Positions 35,441 to 47,915 of a stretch of 64,000 bases of DNA are shown here, one piece after another (position 1 is the stretch's first letter; each line of letters opens with the position of its first letter). This DNA comes from Hortaea werneckii (taxonomy: Eukaryota; Ascomycota; Dothideomycetes; Mycosphaerellales; Teratosphaeriaceae): contig JBAOKB010000118.1 of the NCBI GenBank assembly GCA_037044905.1, positions 186,001 through 250,000 on the forward strand, given 5' to 3'. The position numbers and the translations under genes were made by a program. The notes beneath the pieces were generated by a model. That model was not told where the DNA came from. It did no database searches and worked only from the letters and a program-made list of their open reading frames with translations.

Positions 35441-37395
35441 ATGGTTTCGACATTCAATCTAGGCTGTATTGTTGGAGTAGTGGCAGCATGTCTCTATCTG
35501 CTTTATCGAGTGGCGCTGCCGAAACCGATCGCGGGCATCCCGTATAACAAGCACTCAGCTGCCCGCATGTTTGGAGATGTTCCGGATGCACTGTCCTGGT
35601 ACCGCAAAGACAAGAACTGTTCTCGTACCTTGCGGCGCAGACCGTCAAGCTAAACTCACCAATCGTTCAAGTATTTCTGCGACCCTTTGGAAAGCCATGT
35701 AAGTTTTATAATGACCCAGCTTGCATAGCATTTCGATAGACCTCCGAATGTAAGGCTAACGAGTTGAAAGGGGTAATCCTCGCAGACTTCAGGGAAGCCC
35801 AGGATATCATGGTGCGGCGAACAGGGAATTGATCGCTCGGACTTCTTTGGCGATCTTGTAAGATCATGCAGATGTATGTAAAGGACCTTTGCTGATGCTC
35901 TAGCATAGTTCTTCACTCTCGGGCCTGGCAATCAGGTGCATATGCCCACCGGAGACGAGTGGCGAGCGCACCGGAAGCTGATGGCGGACACGATGTCCAA
36001 TTCGTTTCTGCATGATGTGATCGGGCCACAGATCCACTCGACGGCTCTTGATATCATCGAGCTATGGAAGCAGAAAACCCGACTTGCTGATGGCCGGCCA
36101 TTCGATGCCACGAAGGATGTCTACAAAGGCGCTTTAGATGTGATCTGGGCTGCGACGTTTGGTTCCGAAGTTGGAACGACAAAGAACCAGGTTGCGCTCC
36201 TGTCACAGACAAGTGAAGTGAAGTTGGCTCAGGAGAAGGACACAGCAGTAACTTTCCCGACTGCAAAGGATCCTGAAGCATTCACTGCGCTGATGACTTT
36301 ATCTGACACCATCGAGATCGCCCTCCACAGTCCAGTGCCACGATGGCACCACTGGCTAGTCTTGCAACTCACCCCCAGTCTAAGGACAGCCCTCAAAAGC
36401 AGAGATGCTTTACTAACCGAGCGTCTGACGGCTTCCTATGAACAGTTCGTGAAGGCGAGAAAGAGGGGAGCCTGAAGTCCGCAATGGACCTAGTCGTTCA
36501 ACGGGAAACCATTATGGCACGCAAAGAAGGCAGAAAACCGCAGTACGACACCATGGCGATACGGGACGAGCTGCTAGGCTTCCTCATTGCCGGCCACGAA
36601 ACCACCTCAACCACGTTGTGCTGGGCGATCAAATTCCTCACCGCCCATCAAGACATCCAAGAGAAGCTCCGCTCCGCCCTCAACGAGGCCTTCTCGCGCG
36701 CCAAGAGCGCCGGCGAGAACCCGACAATCGAGGACATCGTGAAAAGCCACATCCCGTACCTGGACGCGACGATCGAGGAGACACACCGCTGCGGCGGGAC
36801 TGTCTCTAGCAACATCCGCAGAGCGAAGGAGGACGCCGAGGTGCTGGGGACGATCATCCCCAAGGGTACCGATGTCTTCATGGTAAGGAGCCTTTCTTCC
36901 GAAGACCTCTCAATCGAATGCCATGCTGATGCTTGTTTACAGGTGACCAACGGGCCCGGCTACATGGAAGCGCCCTTGCACATCGACGAGAGCAAACGAA
37001 GCAAGACCAGCCAGGAAAGCAAGGACAAGAACGGCATGTGGGAAGTCTCGGACATTGGCGTCTTCAAGCCCGAGCGATGGCTCATCCGGAATGAGGACGG
37101 GCAGATGGATTTCGACGCTCGAGCTGGTCCTGCGCAGCCTTTTGGAGCGGGACCGCGAGGCTGCTTCGGTGAGTTTTGATGATGAAGTTGTCGCGCCAGG
37201 TGAGACCGGCAAACTAATACATTCATAATCACAGGTCGCAAACTGGCTTCTTTGGAGCTCAAGATCATCGTGGTGCTCATCATCTGGAACTTCCGGCTAT
37301 TGCCAACACCGCCTCAATTGTCTTCTTTCCTCGGCCAGGATAAAATCACGCATACGCCTCAGCAGTGCTACTTGCGGCTTGCGGAAGTGCGATGA
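35441..37395 (+). CDS. Cytochrome P450 monooxygenase, frame-broken
   Basis: Heme-thiolate monooxygenase anchored by an N-terminal membrane helix (GCIVGVVAACLYLLYRVAL). Exons 35441-35698, 35771-35857, 35909-36882, 36943-37168 and 37235-37395 have matching phases and would give about 569 residues. P450 marks are visible: I-helix AGHETTST, ExxR in EETHR, KPERW, and the heme loop FGAGPRGCFG with the Cys ligand. Four one-base deficits break the frame: CAAG at 35611-35614, ACAGGG at 35821 and TT at 35829-35830 (together hiding REFDRSDFFGDL), and a G-run at 36465-36468 before SLKSAMDLVV. Everything else matches a full-length P450. It is either a young pseudogene or an accurate gene with assembly indels. 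The substrate is unknown. Confidence 0.82.
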
Positions 37396-37952
37396 AGCAG
37401 TCTAATTTGAAAGAATTCGGCATAGGAGCTCGCCGCGTACTTTTTGCAGGTGGTCGACATTTCGATGTGATAGACATTATTTGAATGTTTGGATATGGAG
37501 GGGACCTGGTCGGAATGAAATGGTAGGTATGGACTGCAACACTCTTGGCAGGATATGGATAAGCGGCACTGATGTGCCTCGTAAGGCTTACGCAATCTTG
37601 TGTATACTCCCGGCTATTTAGAAACATTCGGCTCAGCCCAGCATCGTAACGTAACCTCACATCTCGCATAATACTGGAAAGTTCAAGTGTTTGATGAAGA
37701 GGTCAAGAATTATCGTCAAATTCGTAGCAATTAACCATACAATATGCTGTGAGTCGACAGCCGGCTCAAGTTGATGCTCTGTGTGCACCTTCGAGCTCAC
37801 AAACACGCAGTTTTAAGAAAACATGACCCAGTCCAACCCTACGCGATACGCGTGATCCTCTGCGGTTCCCATGACTCCATAACACCATCCGAAAATTAAC
37901 GCAGAACGAATCTCAGATCTAAAAAAGATTCTGTTGTTGTTCTGCATGCACC
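37396..37952. other. Convergent spacer P450 / pacC
   Basis: No feature recognised. It probably holds the 3' ends of the P450 and pacC. Confidence 0.4.
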
Positions 37953-40056
37953 CTAAGAAGAGCCAGTCAAGCTTGGGTACTTCACATCGTCCTGGCTGGG
38001 CGCAGCAGCCCTCGCTTCCTGCTGACGAGCATCCGCCATCCTCGCCTCAACCAGCTTGGCAATCTGAGCAGCGGCGTCATCATCATCAGTAGTAGCGCCT
38101 TCCTTGGCCTGCTGATTTGACTGGCCTTCTGCTTCGTACTCGCCACGGCTGAGACGGTCCCCGATCCACTTGCGCAGCGACTCGATGGTGCGAATGTTCT
38201 CGACCCAGTCCTCCTGGCGCCGGTCATCGATCGACTCGGACCTGGAAGCGTGCCCTGAGCCATTTTCTGAAGAATCCTCACCGCGAAGGGCGGGGTCGAG
38301 GGTGCTTGAAGCTTTGCCAGAACCCTTCTGCTCGCCCTGCTTAGGAGTGCGACTGCCATCTTCGGCATCCGCCATCTCGGTGTCCTGGCCTGGTGCCTGA
38401 CGCTGCAAACGACCTCCAGAGTAGCGACGTCCGTCAAGACCCTCGAAGCCTGATGCAAGACCAGACGCTGGGGCAGAGGTGGTGGTTGGGTAGCCAGACC
38501 CAAGGTCAGACATGCCCGTTACGGACGGCAAGCTGGGGTACATCGCGTTGCCGTTCATGCTGCCGAGACTTCCCCGCCCATGGCTGCTCATTGGAGAGTG
38601 GCCAGAGCTGCTGTAGGAAGAGACTGAAGCGGGCGTGAGTGCCGGCGTGTCCATTGCGGAAGTAGACGAAGTCAGACCAGGCATGGAGGCCGCCGTCATT
38701 GCGCCAAAGCTGCTTGCGCCTTGAGCACCGCCTTGGTAGTTTGGTGGGCTGTTGCTGGAACGAGACTGGTAAGAGTTTCCAAGACCGTAGTCGCCACCGG
38801 GATACTGAGCGTGGATGCCGGGTTGCTGAATACCTGCAGCAGCGGCCTGATTACTGGTCTCGTACACAGTGGCCTGTAGTTGCTCGAGGAATCGGTCAAT
38901 GTCTTGAAGGTCGTTCTTGGTCCTTGCATTGGGCAGCTGGTAGCCTCCCTGAGCGACAGCGCCTCCAAGGCCACCGCCCATGTGATGATCGCCATGGCCA
39001 AGAGACTCGAGCAGGCTGCCAGCGCTGAAGTTTCCGAAGCTACCGCCACCTTGGGCCTGGTTGTTGTAGCCAGTGTTGTAACCGTTGCCGCCGGGGATGG
39101 GAAGTGGCAAAGAGTTTCCAGAGCCAATGCGGTGGCCAACGTCGTAATAGCTGTTTGGGTTAATAGCTCGACGCTTGATGTCACCGAGGAAGTCGTTGAG
39201 AGCCTCAATGGCACGACGGCGGGTATCCATGCTCTGGATGTCGGCCATAGCGGAGTTGTTGGGGTAGTTGACAGAGCCGTAGTTGCCATACTGGCCGTTA
39301 GTTCCTGGCTGAGCGTAACCGTTGGCGTTGTGCATGCCATAGCCGTGTTGGTATGGGTTCATTCCAGATGGGTCGTGGCTTGGATAGTAGCTTGGGTTAC
39401 CTGATAGTAAGTTAGCAAACGGTGCACGCAGTAGAACTTGATGGAGCTGACCTTTACCATTTGCACCCATTGCACCTCCGCCACCGACGGCGCGGTTCTG
39501 ACCGCCGGCCGGCGAGCCCAAGACGCTGTCGTCGGCATGTGTTTTCACATGCTTCTTCAGGTCCTGCGGACGTTTGAAAGACTTGCCACAGAAATCGCAC
39601 TTGTGCGGCTTCAGTGGAACGTGGACGCGAATGTGAGAGGTGATGTGGTCACGCTTCACAGTCGTGGTGCGGCATGCGCCCCACTGGCACGTCAGGTTCA
39701 AGTTGTTTGTGCTTTTGCGACCGACATGGCGCTCGCATACATGATCCTGCGAACGTGTTAGCTGAAGTCCTCGCTCAACGCGAGGTGGCGCGCGTGGTGG
39801 TTGAGTGGGCGCGCAGAGCGACCCAATCGCCACTTCGCGGCCAGTGGAAACGTACATAGAGAGATTCGGCGGTATCGCAGCGTTCGCCGCAGCCTTGCCA
39901 CTGGCAAGTGAGATTATCGATAGTACTGGGGGCTGTCGCGACGGGAGCCTGTGGTGCTTGTACAGGTGGCGAGGGCTGCGGCGCGGATTGCTGTTGGGCT
40001 GCCTGCTGCGTCGCAGCCTGCACCGCCTGTGCGACGGTCTGAGGTGTCGAGTCCAT
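37953..40056 (-). CDS. pacC: pH-response transcription factor PacC/Rim101
   Basis: Zinc-finger regulator activated by proteolysis at alkaline pH. Three exons, 40056-39856, 39746-39452 and 39400-37953, give 647 residues. The second intron is 51 bases, divisible by three and open, so it is easily read through. Three C2H2 fingers: [35 protein letters not shown] and [15 protein letters not shown]. PacC landmarks follow: [14 protein letters not shown], the conserved [15 protein letters not shown] in the C-terminal inhibitory part, and two YPSL motifs (MYPSLPSV and KYPSLTGSS at the very end). YPxL/I motifs bind PalA/Rim20. The N-terminus is Gln/Ala/Pro-rich. No frame damage. Confidence 0.96.
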
Positions 40057-40400
40057 CTGTTGATGGAGATGTTGTAGATGCCAAGAACTTGCAAGCCAAG
40101 TCGTCCTCAGCTGGCGAAGTTGAGAGGATGCTACTACTTGAGAAGCAGACTTTGCTTACGAAACGCGCCCGCAAAGTCGGAATGGGCTGTGTCGCTGAAA
40201 GCGCGGGGCTAGGAAAGAGGCAGACGTCGTTGTTGCCAGAGCGCAAAGACAGCGGTTCTGTACAAAAAGATCTAGGATTTCTGGGCGTCGCAGGCGTGAG
40301 GGGGTACGGCAACGACATATAAGCCCGAAGGGCGTCACTGGGCGGGCAGCCACGCGCGAGAAGGGGCGGAAGCCAAGGTAGCGGACTTCCTTGGCGGCTA
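40057..40400 (-). promoter_or_regulatory. pacC upstream region with GCCAAG sites
   Basis: The PacC core site GCCARG occurs four times as GCCAAG: 40080-40085, 40095-40100 and 40372-40377 on the plus strand, and 40390-40395 on the minus strand. PacC is known to act on its own gene in other fungi, so autoregulation is likely. The two sites nearest the start may lie in the 5' leader. Confidence 0.6.
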
Positions 40401-42181
40401 TTTGCACTGCCTCGCTCTTCAGAAGAAGTCTATTTAACCTCGCTTTTCCCTCTTCATGCGCCTGTGGGACGTCTGCCTTTCGCTGACTGGTGGTTTGTGA
40501 CATTCCGCCGCTCTTGGCAGCTCTTGGCGTATTAGCTGAACCAAAGAGGGAATAACGTGACGCTAAACGACAGACACCCAAGTCACGTGTTTACTCAAGA
40601 GTCCTCTTTCTGCGCTCCCAAACAGCTGACGCCTGCGACAGCGTTCGAAATACACTTGAAACAGCCTCTTTTAGCTCCCAAAAAGACCGCGCAAACACAT
40701 TTATAAACATCATGGGCAGCCACAAAGGTGCGAGTCGGTCGTCCGTTTACGGAGCCGTGGTACTGTCCCGTAAGCCTCGGAGCAGATTCTTGGCAGACCC
40801 CGTCGCCTCAGAACACCACCTCATTCACTCGACGTTGAGGGATACGCGCAGCGGTGAATGAGAGACAACTCGTCCAAAGAAACAGCCCTTTATCATCATC
40901 CAGCTTATTCACATCATCTCGCGTAGCCATCAGTGTAGCAGATACCATGTTTCAGACACTGTTCAGTCTCTCCATCCGCCTCCCCCCAAACCGGAACCCT
41001 GACCGCCAAGACCTGTGCCAAGGGAGCTGACGCGGGCTGGAACCAACGACCCTGCTGCAGGTGAAGCGACCCCCCCTCGGGACGCCCAAGTCCGCCCATC
41101 AGCGGAATTTCTTGGTTTCTTGGGTCCTCCGCTGGCGATTTCGCCAAGCTGATGCTCCTCTCTCCTCCTCCGCAGAAGGAAGAAGGGGAGGGTGACGAAA
41201 CCCTCCATCCCGTCGCTTTCTTTCGTCGGAGGGGTGACATGCTTTGGGTGCCGCGCGTCATAGTAGCACGCCATCTTTAGACGAGCGCCCAGGGCGAGAC
41301 GGCCACTGGTTTCTGATTCTCGTAGATGATGTCTACGAGTTTTTCTCAATGGCGATTGCGCATGCAAAAGGTTTTGGAAAGCGCTTGGTAATCGTAGACT
41401 AGACCGCCACCTTTTCACATTTTTAACACATGCACGGCGAATAGAGATGGACTTGGTTTCAGTCTGCCGCAAGGAAGTGGCGTTGTTGGCACCACCTGAA
41501 GCAACGTGTATGCGGACGAACTCGATTCTAGTTTCTGCCTGGAAGTTCCGCGTACTCAAGCAACATGGCCTCCCAGACTTCTGCCTTCCATTGCTCCGTA
41601 GCTTCATTATCAAGCTTACGATGTAGTTGCATTTACCGTTGCAATCACATGACTTCACGACGATACAGTAAACAGCGACAATGTAGGCAAAGACATAATC
41701 AAACATGTTCCCGACAAGAGTATCAGAGCAAGCAATTAAAGCCCCCTCAATATTTAAACTAGCCGTTACTCACAAAAAAAGACAACTCATCCCCGATGAA
41801 GACCGTTAGGATGAAGAAATTGAGGTATCGCTATTGTCCATTCATAATAACCCGTTGATAATGGTGGTGATGATGCCGAAACTTTCAAGCCCCCCTTTCT
41901 GCCTGGCCCTGCCTTTGGAGATCGTCTCTCAAACGCCAAAAGACTCGGGAAAGACAAGAAATGGGTAAAGCAAAGGGGGTGGGTGAACGCCTGAGACCGT
42001 TCTACTGCGCTCAATGAAGATGATGCTCGTTGGAAATTTTAGCCGCGGTTGGAGCGCAGCCGCGAAGGGCTTCGGCAATAGTAGCAAGTGTGACCTCTGC
42101 TCGGCTCATTCGTAGGCTCGCTTTTAAAGCCGAGCCAGCTTGATGCTCTCGTGTGCATCAACTTGGCTGATAGAGGTTACC
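40401..42181. other. Intergenic region pacC / GRR1
   Basis: No convincing gene on either strand. A 247-codon minus-strand frame (40963-41706) has no family resemblance. A small perfect hairpin, CTCGTAGA / TCTACGAG, lies at about 41319-41339. The right end is the GRR1 3' flank. Confidence 0.4.
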
Positions 42182-44579
42182 TTAACCACCCATGCCATCG
42201 CTGCCCTCTCCGAAAGCTTCGTCACCTTCGTCAACGTCGTCGAGGGCGGCTGCACTCATCATGCCAGTGACGTGTTGTGCGCCACCCTGTCCATGAGGGG
42301 GAGGCTGAGGTGGTTGGCTGCTTGAGCCTGCCTGGCTGCGACTGCTGCTGTTGTTGCATTGGCCAATTGTTCAGTAATGAACTCGTTGTGGCTGGCGCAC
42401 TCGAGCTCAGATTACTCAATCCATCACCCAAGCTAGCGCTACGAGTCCCGGCGTAGTTGTGAAATTGGTATTGTTGTGGCCGAGGCGGACCCCATGTAGG
42501 CTGCTGGTATTGCTGCCATTGGTTTGGTGGCCCACTCATGAACATCTCTCCTGAGCTTGGTCCTGGCATTGGCACGCCTACCACAGGCGTACCGCTGCCG
42601 CCAGCTCTGCCGTAGTGCTCGCCATTCACATCTACATTGATGACGGGCGTATTGCTACCATCACTCTCTGCCTCGCCATCGAAATCGTCATCGGCGTTAC
42701 CGCCCGCCCAGCCACCAGCATGGCCGTGGCCAGGATGTCCATGGCCATCATCGTCGCCGATTACAGAGCTTAGACCTTCACTGCTCGCCGCAGAAGCAGC
42801 TGACGCCAATTGCAGAGCCTTTTCATTGTTCAGAAAATCTCTGAGTCGACCGACGCCGTTACCAGAGAAGACACAAAAGACGTCCCGCTGGTGATCGTTA
42901 AACTCCGGCGGAGCTTCTCTGCAGAATACTAATAATTCATCCCGGAGGAAAGCTTGCACACCAGTTAGAGAGAGATGGGTCAGTTTGGGGCAGTTGTTGA
43001 GTAGGATATGAATGGACTAATGCACACGTTAGCAACCGTCATTCTTTTGGACAAGATAATGAACGAAACATACGTCAAGCGTGAGCTGAGTGCAGTAGCT
43101 GAGATGCACTCTCTCAAGCACACTTCCCTGCCCGTCGCCATGGTGATGATGGTGATGAGACCTATGCCTGCTCTCCTTTCTGGCGTTTCCGCTGTTTCGT
43201 CCGGCTTCGCCCATTGCCAGGGCATAGATACTCCGGTCTGTGATTCCTGCGCATTTGACTAGTCCTATTCTCTTCAGCTTTGGAAGACCTGCAAGCTTGA
43301 CTACTGACGCATCTGTTAAGTTCGAGCAGCAAGCAAGATCGATGTAGCGAATGCGGTTACAGCTCTTCGCGAGGGCCTCGACGGAGTAGTCTGTAATGCG
43401 TGCGCAGTGACCAAGATGGATGTAGTGCAAGTTCTTGCCCAGCCGTGTTATGGCCAGCACGGCGCGGTCAGTGATGGATCGGCATTTGGCAAGGATTAGG
43501 TTACGTAAACGCGGACATGTGTCGATGATACGCTCGACAGCCTTGTCCCCCAGATCATTGCAGTCAGTCAGGTCGAGAATGCGCAATGCGTCTAATGAGA
43601 GTGGACCGCTATCTGGCGTCGCAGGCAAAGCAGTGAAAGCATCGTCCGTCAGTTTGGAGCAATGTGCTAGACGCACTTCTCGCAGATGAGGGCATGATGT
43701 AAGAAGAGCTGTGATAGACGGTGATTCAACATTCGAGAGCCCGTGTAGGTCGATTTCGAGAAGATGCGTGGAGTGTGCCGCAACAGTCATGATGGAGGTG
43801 TCTGTCAGCTGAGCGCAACCATTGAACTTGAGACGCTTAAGGTGCCGGCAATTTTTGGCAATGGCAACAATCGAGGCGTCGGAAATCTTCTTGCAGCCTG
43901 TAATGTTCAGACCTTGCAGTCTTAGGCAGTTGTCTGCCACCGTGATCATCGTCCGGTCTGTCACCTGATCCAAACCAGTGATGTCTAGTGCCAACAGGCT
44001 TTTGTTCCCGTCCACCAGTGGCTGCAGCGACGAATCCGTGAGCTTGGTGCAGTTGGTCAACGTCAATCGCTCCACCCTCTTACATGCCGCCATGCCCACG
44101 AGACTTCCATCGCTGACCTGGCCTGCCAAGGTCGACATATTGAGTCTCTTTACTAGATCCTGATAGGCAAAGAACTTGTCTGCTTTGCGTATCGACTGCA
44201 CGACACTGTGGATGCTGTCCCAGCGATTCATCCCTGGTCTGTGCCACAGCAAACCCACGCTATTTCGTGCCCATTCTTTGCTGACCAGCATGCAGCTCCT
44301 CAGATCGCCAGGCGCGCTCAAACGAGCGAAGATGCTTATCAACAGCTCGGCGGGCAGACGTGCTACAGGCGATACACGGCAACGCTCCTCCCACTCAAGG
44401 CGCGCGGCAGCGTCATGGGACATTTCCGAAGACAGCTCCAGTCCCAGTGAGGACTGCGAGTCCTGTGAGCGCAGCATGAAGGAATCATTGTCATCGTCTG
44501 CACCGCGTTCAGGTGATGTGGAGGAGGATGAAGAGCTGGAGGCGCTGGACGCGCGCTGCATACGGCGGGCGCGTGACAT
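42182..44579 (-). CDS. GRR1: SCF F-box/leucine-rich-repeat protein, Grr1 homologue
   Basis: Substrate adaptor of an SCF ubiquitin ligase, linked in yeast to nutrient sensing and G1 cyclin turnover. Exons 44579-43074 and 43016-42182; the intron is GTATGT..ATTAG with a GCTAAC branch point; about 779 residues. The F-box is VARLPAELLISIFARLSAPG. About twelve AMN1-type leucine-rich repeats follow (LTNCTKLTDSSLQPLV, LDLTDCNDLGDKAVERI and so on), interrupted by a His-rich loop near residue 480. The C-terminal third is Gly/Gln/Pro-rich. The frame ends at 42231 as it stands, but removing one base of a CC pair (plus-strand GG, 42334-42335) continues to an acidic end, TGMMSAAALDDVDEGDEAFG, typical of fungal Grr1. 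The ATG at 44579 is the first in frame. Confidence 0.93.
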
Positions 44580-45743
44580 GATCGTAGTATGATGGGTTGG
44601 CGTTGATGGGATGCGCCTGTGGGGTCGTGTTTGTTCGGTCACCGAAGCGTGGGCGGAGCTGGTCGGCGAATGGCTGGAGTGGCTGTATGGATGACACGCC
44701 TCGGGAACACACCACGAGGCGTGACGGGAGGCTTAGGGTAAATGAGCAGGTCTTTAGGAAGTCGTAGTCTCGTAGGATGTCGTTATCGCCCGCAGACTGC
44801 GTGCAGGCATGAAAGTCGCGAAGCCACCAGAAGCAATCACTGAGTGTGCCTGCCTGAGGAGGTAGCTTAAACCGCTGGACGGGATGGTTCAGACGAGTGA
44901 TGTCCTAATTTCGTGGGAGCTGTTGAATCGGGTTGCTTTGGAGCCCATGTGATGCTTTCCACCCTACTCTCTTGCACTGCACGAGTATGACATCCACCTC
45001 TTGTGACTCTGATGCCCAACACAGCCAGGTGCTCGTTCGTCGTCGTCGTTTGTGAGGCAGGAATGGCGTAGCGCGACAGTACTCGGAACGAGGCCGGTGA
45101 ATTGCAGGGATTATGTGGACTGACAACGCGCCCGCCGCTAGCGCCAACTCTTTCGGCTGCCGCGATGCAGGGTCGCCCGCCCCATCCCACCCGGCCTTCC
45201 GTCCAGTATATCACAGGACTACTACATACTAATAACGTGCAGAGACATTGATCGACTTCAGATACGGTCCTAATCAAGCAAGTCTTCCAAAAGCCATGTC
45301 AATTGTCGCAACCTAAAATTAATCTCAAGGAAGCACTGTATTACACAGCAGCGACAAGACAAAAGATGCTTGAAATGGTGGATCATGGACATCCTGATTC
45401 CTTTCAATTCACCTTTCTGGTCTTCGATCTCCGCAATGTCACACTAATTGGGTACCATTCTCGCATCCCAATTCTCTGTTCAATCGTGGTGAGGTAATTC
45501 ACATGCATTCGAAGCATTCGCGCTCTACACGCCCTGTACGCCTTTCTCCTCCCCGCTTTCTCCTTTATCCTACGGCTGTCTTCATTGTTCTTGCCTCCAA
45601 TACCCCCTTGCCCCCCAATGCTCCACATGTCTTCTTCCTCTCCCTCTTCGCCGTCGTCGAACTGTCCCCGCTTGCCATCCTCGCATCCCTGTCCTCTTTT
45701 ATCCATTCCCAAACACGACAACCCTTCACTTGCCTGTACCGCA
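44580..45743. other. Spacer GRR1 / unknown gene
   Basis: Left end is the GRR1 promoter. A minus-strand frame of 118 codons at 45404-45760, acidic then basic, may be the continuation of the gene at 45744-47192 after a frame break. Nothing else was recognised. Confidence 0.35.
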
Positions 45744-47192
45744 CTAAACTCCACCTGCAAGATCTTGCTCCTGTTCCTGACCTTCTAGAACTGATGCCAG
45801 CTCTCGTCCCACTGCAGGATCAGCGTGCACCTTGGGACAGCAGACAGAGTCCACCGCTGTTCCACCAGGTTGAAATCTCGCACTTTCCCCGCCTGCGATG
45901 CTGGAATCCTTAACCAGTACCGCTCTGCCTTGGCTCAGAAGACTCTCCAGCACCAAAGTCGCAAGACTCCTGCGGTTGTTGAAGCGGTTCACCTGGGCTC
46001 GAGTCGAACGATACTCAATCCGGTAGACCTTCTTCCCCGAGATAGGCAATGTCTTGGGTATCACAAGTGCTTTTGGCATCATCAGCGCGGTTGAAGATTG
46101 AAGCGCAAACTGAAGCGGTTGAACACCGTTGGTCGAGGGCGCTGCGGACGTCAACGAGTCTGTGAGGCCTTTTCTGACGGGACCGCGTACGGCGGAGCCG
46201 GAGTCACTTCTCTTGTCCTTGGGCAAAACCTCACGAGTGAGCGAGATTGGGCCATCGCGGGCGTTTCTAATCAATGCTTGTTGCTTTTGCCACACCGGCG
46301 ACTCTCGAACGACTTCTCCACATCCGTCATTTTCTGCCACGGCCTTTCCCTCCGCTGCCATCTGTTGAGCGCTATTTGGTGTCCACAGCTGTCCCCTTGT
46401 CATCATGGACAACCAAGCAACTTGCTGATGGAAACCCAAGTCTTCCAATGCAACGATGTTGCCATTCGTGTCCATGAACGCTTGTCCCTTGTGACTCAGG
46501 CATTTCCATGCCGCGTCTGGATGCATGTATAACGGTTCTTCTACGATAGGGATTGTTACGGAGTCAATCACCACTGTGTCGGTATTGTTGGTGAAGAGAC
46601 TAAACAGGTCTTCCTTGATATCTCGAGACGCATTCTTCGGAGGCTCGCGATCTGATATTGACGATTGTGTTGAATGGTGTTCGCCTTGATCTGGCTTAGC
46701 TACATCTTCCATAGGCCTGCTGATGGATAACAGGTTAGTGACTCCGTCACTCTGCTGTTGCTTCACTTGGCACTCTGATGGTTCGTCCTGGGGTGTAGGA
46801 TGCGCAAGTTGCTCTCGGTATGTTGCTGGCAGTTGTGTCTCAACGGATCTCGTGACTGATTCATAGTTCTTGTTAGAAAGCTCTGTTCGCGTCAAAAGAT
46901 GTGTATTGATAGCTCGAGCGATGTAGCAGTGAGATGCGTGAGAGACTGCGTTAAGAGGCAAGATCTTGCTATGAAGTGAAACAGTGTGAGCTATACTAGG
47001 TAGCTTCCTGCATTGTTTCATAAGGCATTGTTTACATGAAGGCCGCATGTGAGACCGCTTGGCTTCTAAAGCAGGAAGGAGCGTTCGACTTGAGGTTGGT
47101 GGCAAGAGCCATACAAATCCAGCAAAACCTGGTGAGCCGTTTGCTATGCTATTTCCAAGCACCTGCAGGAAACCATTTCGCGTGCAATTCAA
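45744..47192 (-). CDS. Unrecognised protein
   Basis: Open frame of 482 residues with no family I know. The first 110 residues have uneven composition and may not be translated. From about residue 155 (MEDVAKPDQGE) the sequence looks more protein-like, for example VVIDSVTIPIVEEPLYMHPD, then AAWKCLSHKGQAFMDTNGNI and VYRIEYRSTRAQVNRFNNRR. It ends EQEQDLAGGV. A second frame, overlapping the end by 17 bases, stays open for 118 codons (QVEFSAVQASEGLSC...), so the true C-terminus may lie further on. No signal peptide or membrane helix is clear. Treat the start and end as provisional. Confidence 0.5.
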   Translation of the reverse strand: MNCTRNGFLQVLGNSIANGSPGFAGFVWLLPPTSSRTLLPALEAKRSHMRPSCKQCLMKQCRKLPSIAHTVSLHSKILPLNAVSHASHCYIARAINTHLLTRTELSNKNYESVTRSVETQLPATYREQLAHPTPQDEPSECQVKQQQSDGVTNLLSISRPMEDVAKPDQGEHHSTQSSISDREPPKNASRDIKEDLFSLFTNNTDTVVIDSVTIPIVEEPLYMHPDAAWKCLSHKGQAFMDTNGNIVALEDLGFHQQVAWLSMMTRGQLWTPNSAQQMAAEGKAVAENDGCGEVVRESPVWQKQQALIRNARDGPISLTREVLPKDKRSDSGSAVRGPVRKGLTDSLTSAAPSTNGVQPLQFALQSSTALMMPKALVIPKTLPISGKKVYRIEYRSTRAQVNRFNNRRSLATLVLESLLSQGRAVLVKDSSIAGGESARFQPGGTAVDSVCCPKVHADPAVGRELASVLEGQEQEQDLAGGV

Positions 47193-47915
47193 ATGATGCT
47201 TGAAGTTCCAACGTCATGGCCCATTGTTCCACATGTGCCTATTTGCAGTCGCTCCTTCTTCATCAGAATGCGTGTACGCTTGTACATCCGTTCAATCCCG
47301 TTTGTGTTAGGTTGACTTGATTATCGATACTGTTCAAGATCATTGGGTTTCCTACTTCTTGAGAAGGCGCGAGCACCTGAACAACGTACAAGATGAAGCG
47401 TACCTGTCAAAGGAATTTACCCGCTGTTGGAAATCTAGAGAGAGGCCGCCAAGCACGAACGTACTTCAGTACACCTGAGAACCATCCGTATCTCTCTTGA
47501 CAGGAAACCAAATCTTTAATTAACGTATCATCGTCCTTGAAACGTGCATTTGTTGCTACTTAGCGTGACCCTCGTGGACCTGCACCTACTGCAGCCTTTG
47601 CTGGAGTCGAGGTGACATTGCAGCATCTCATATTGGCTTGATGTTTTGGCCATTACTGTAGACGTTATTCCACTCCGACAGCCTTCCTTCTTCACTGATC
47701 GCATATTCGATTCACGAGTAGGAGAGTGGGTGCGCGCAAAGCAAGACGTATGTCTTGGTGAATTTTGAATTTTGTCTTTTCTTTCTTTGTCTGTTTATCA
47801 TGACGCCATCCACGTAGCAACCGTGTCCACACAAGTGCGGAGCGCAACTTTGCGCGCTACAAGCTTCGCTGCCCATTCACGACCCACGCGCGCGACACAC
47901 ACACGCACACGTTCC
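47193..47915. other. Divergent spacer, no feature recognised
   Basis: Promoter region between an unrecognised minus-strand gene and a plus-strand membrane-protein gene. A short CA-rich run (ACACACACGCACAC) precedes the start at 47916. Confidence 0.4.

Noticed and set aside
31616..37395. Possible secondary-metabolite cluster (regulator plus P450)
   Set aside because: No polyketide synthase, NRPS, terpene synthase or transporter lies nearby, and the neighbours are core genes. Proximity alone is not enough.
40963..41706. A 247-codon minus-strand frame between pacC and GRR1
   Set aside because: No recognisable protein features, uneven composition and no start context. Left as intergenic.
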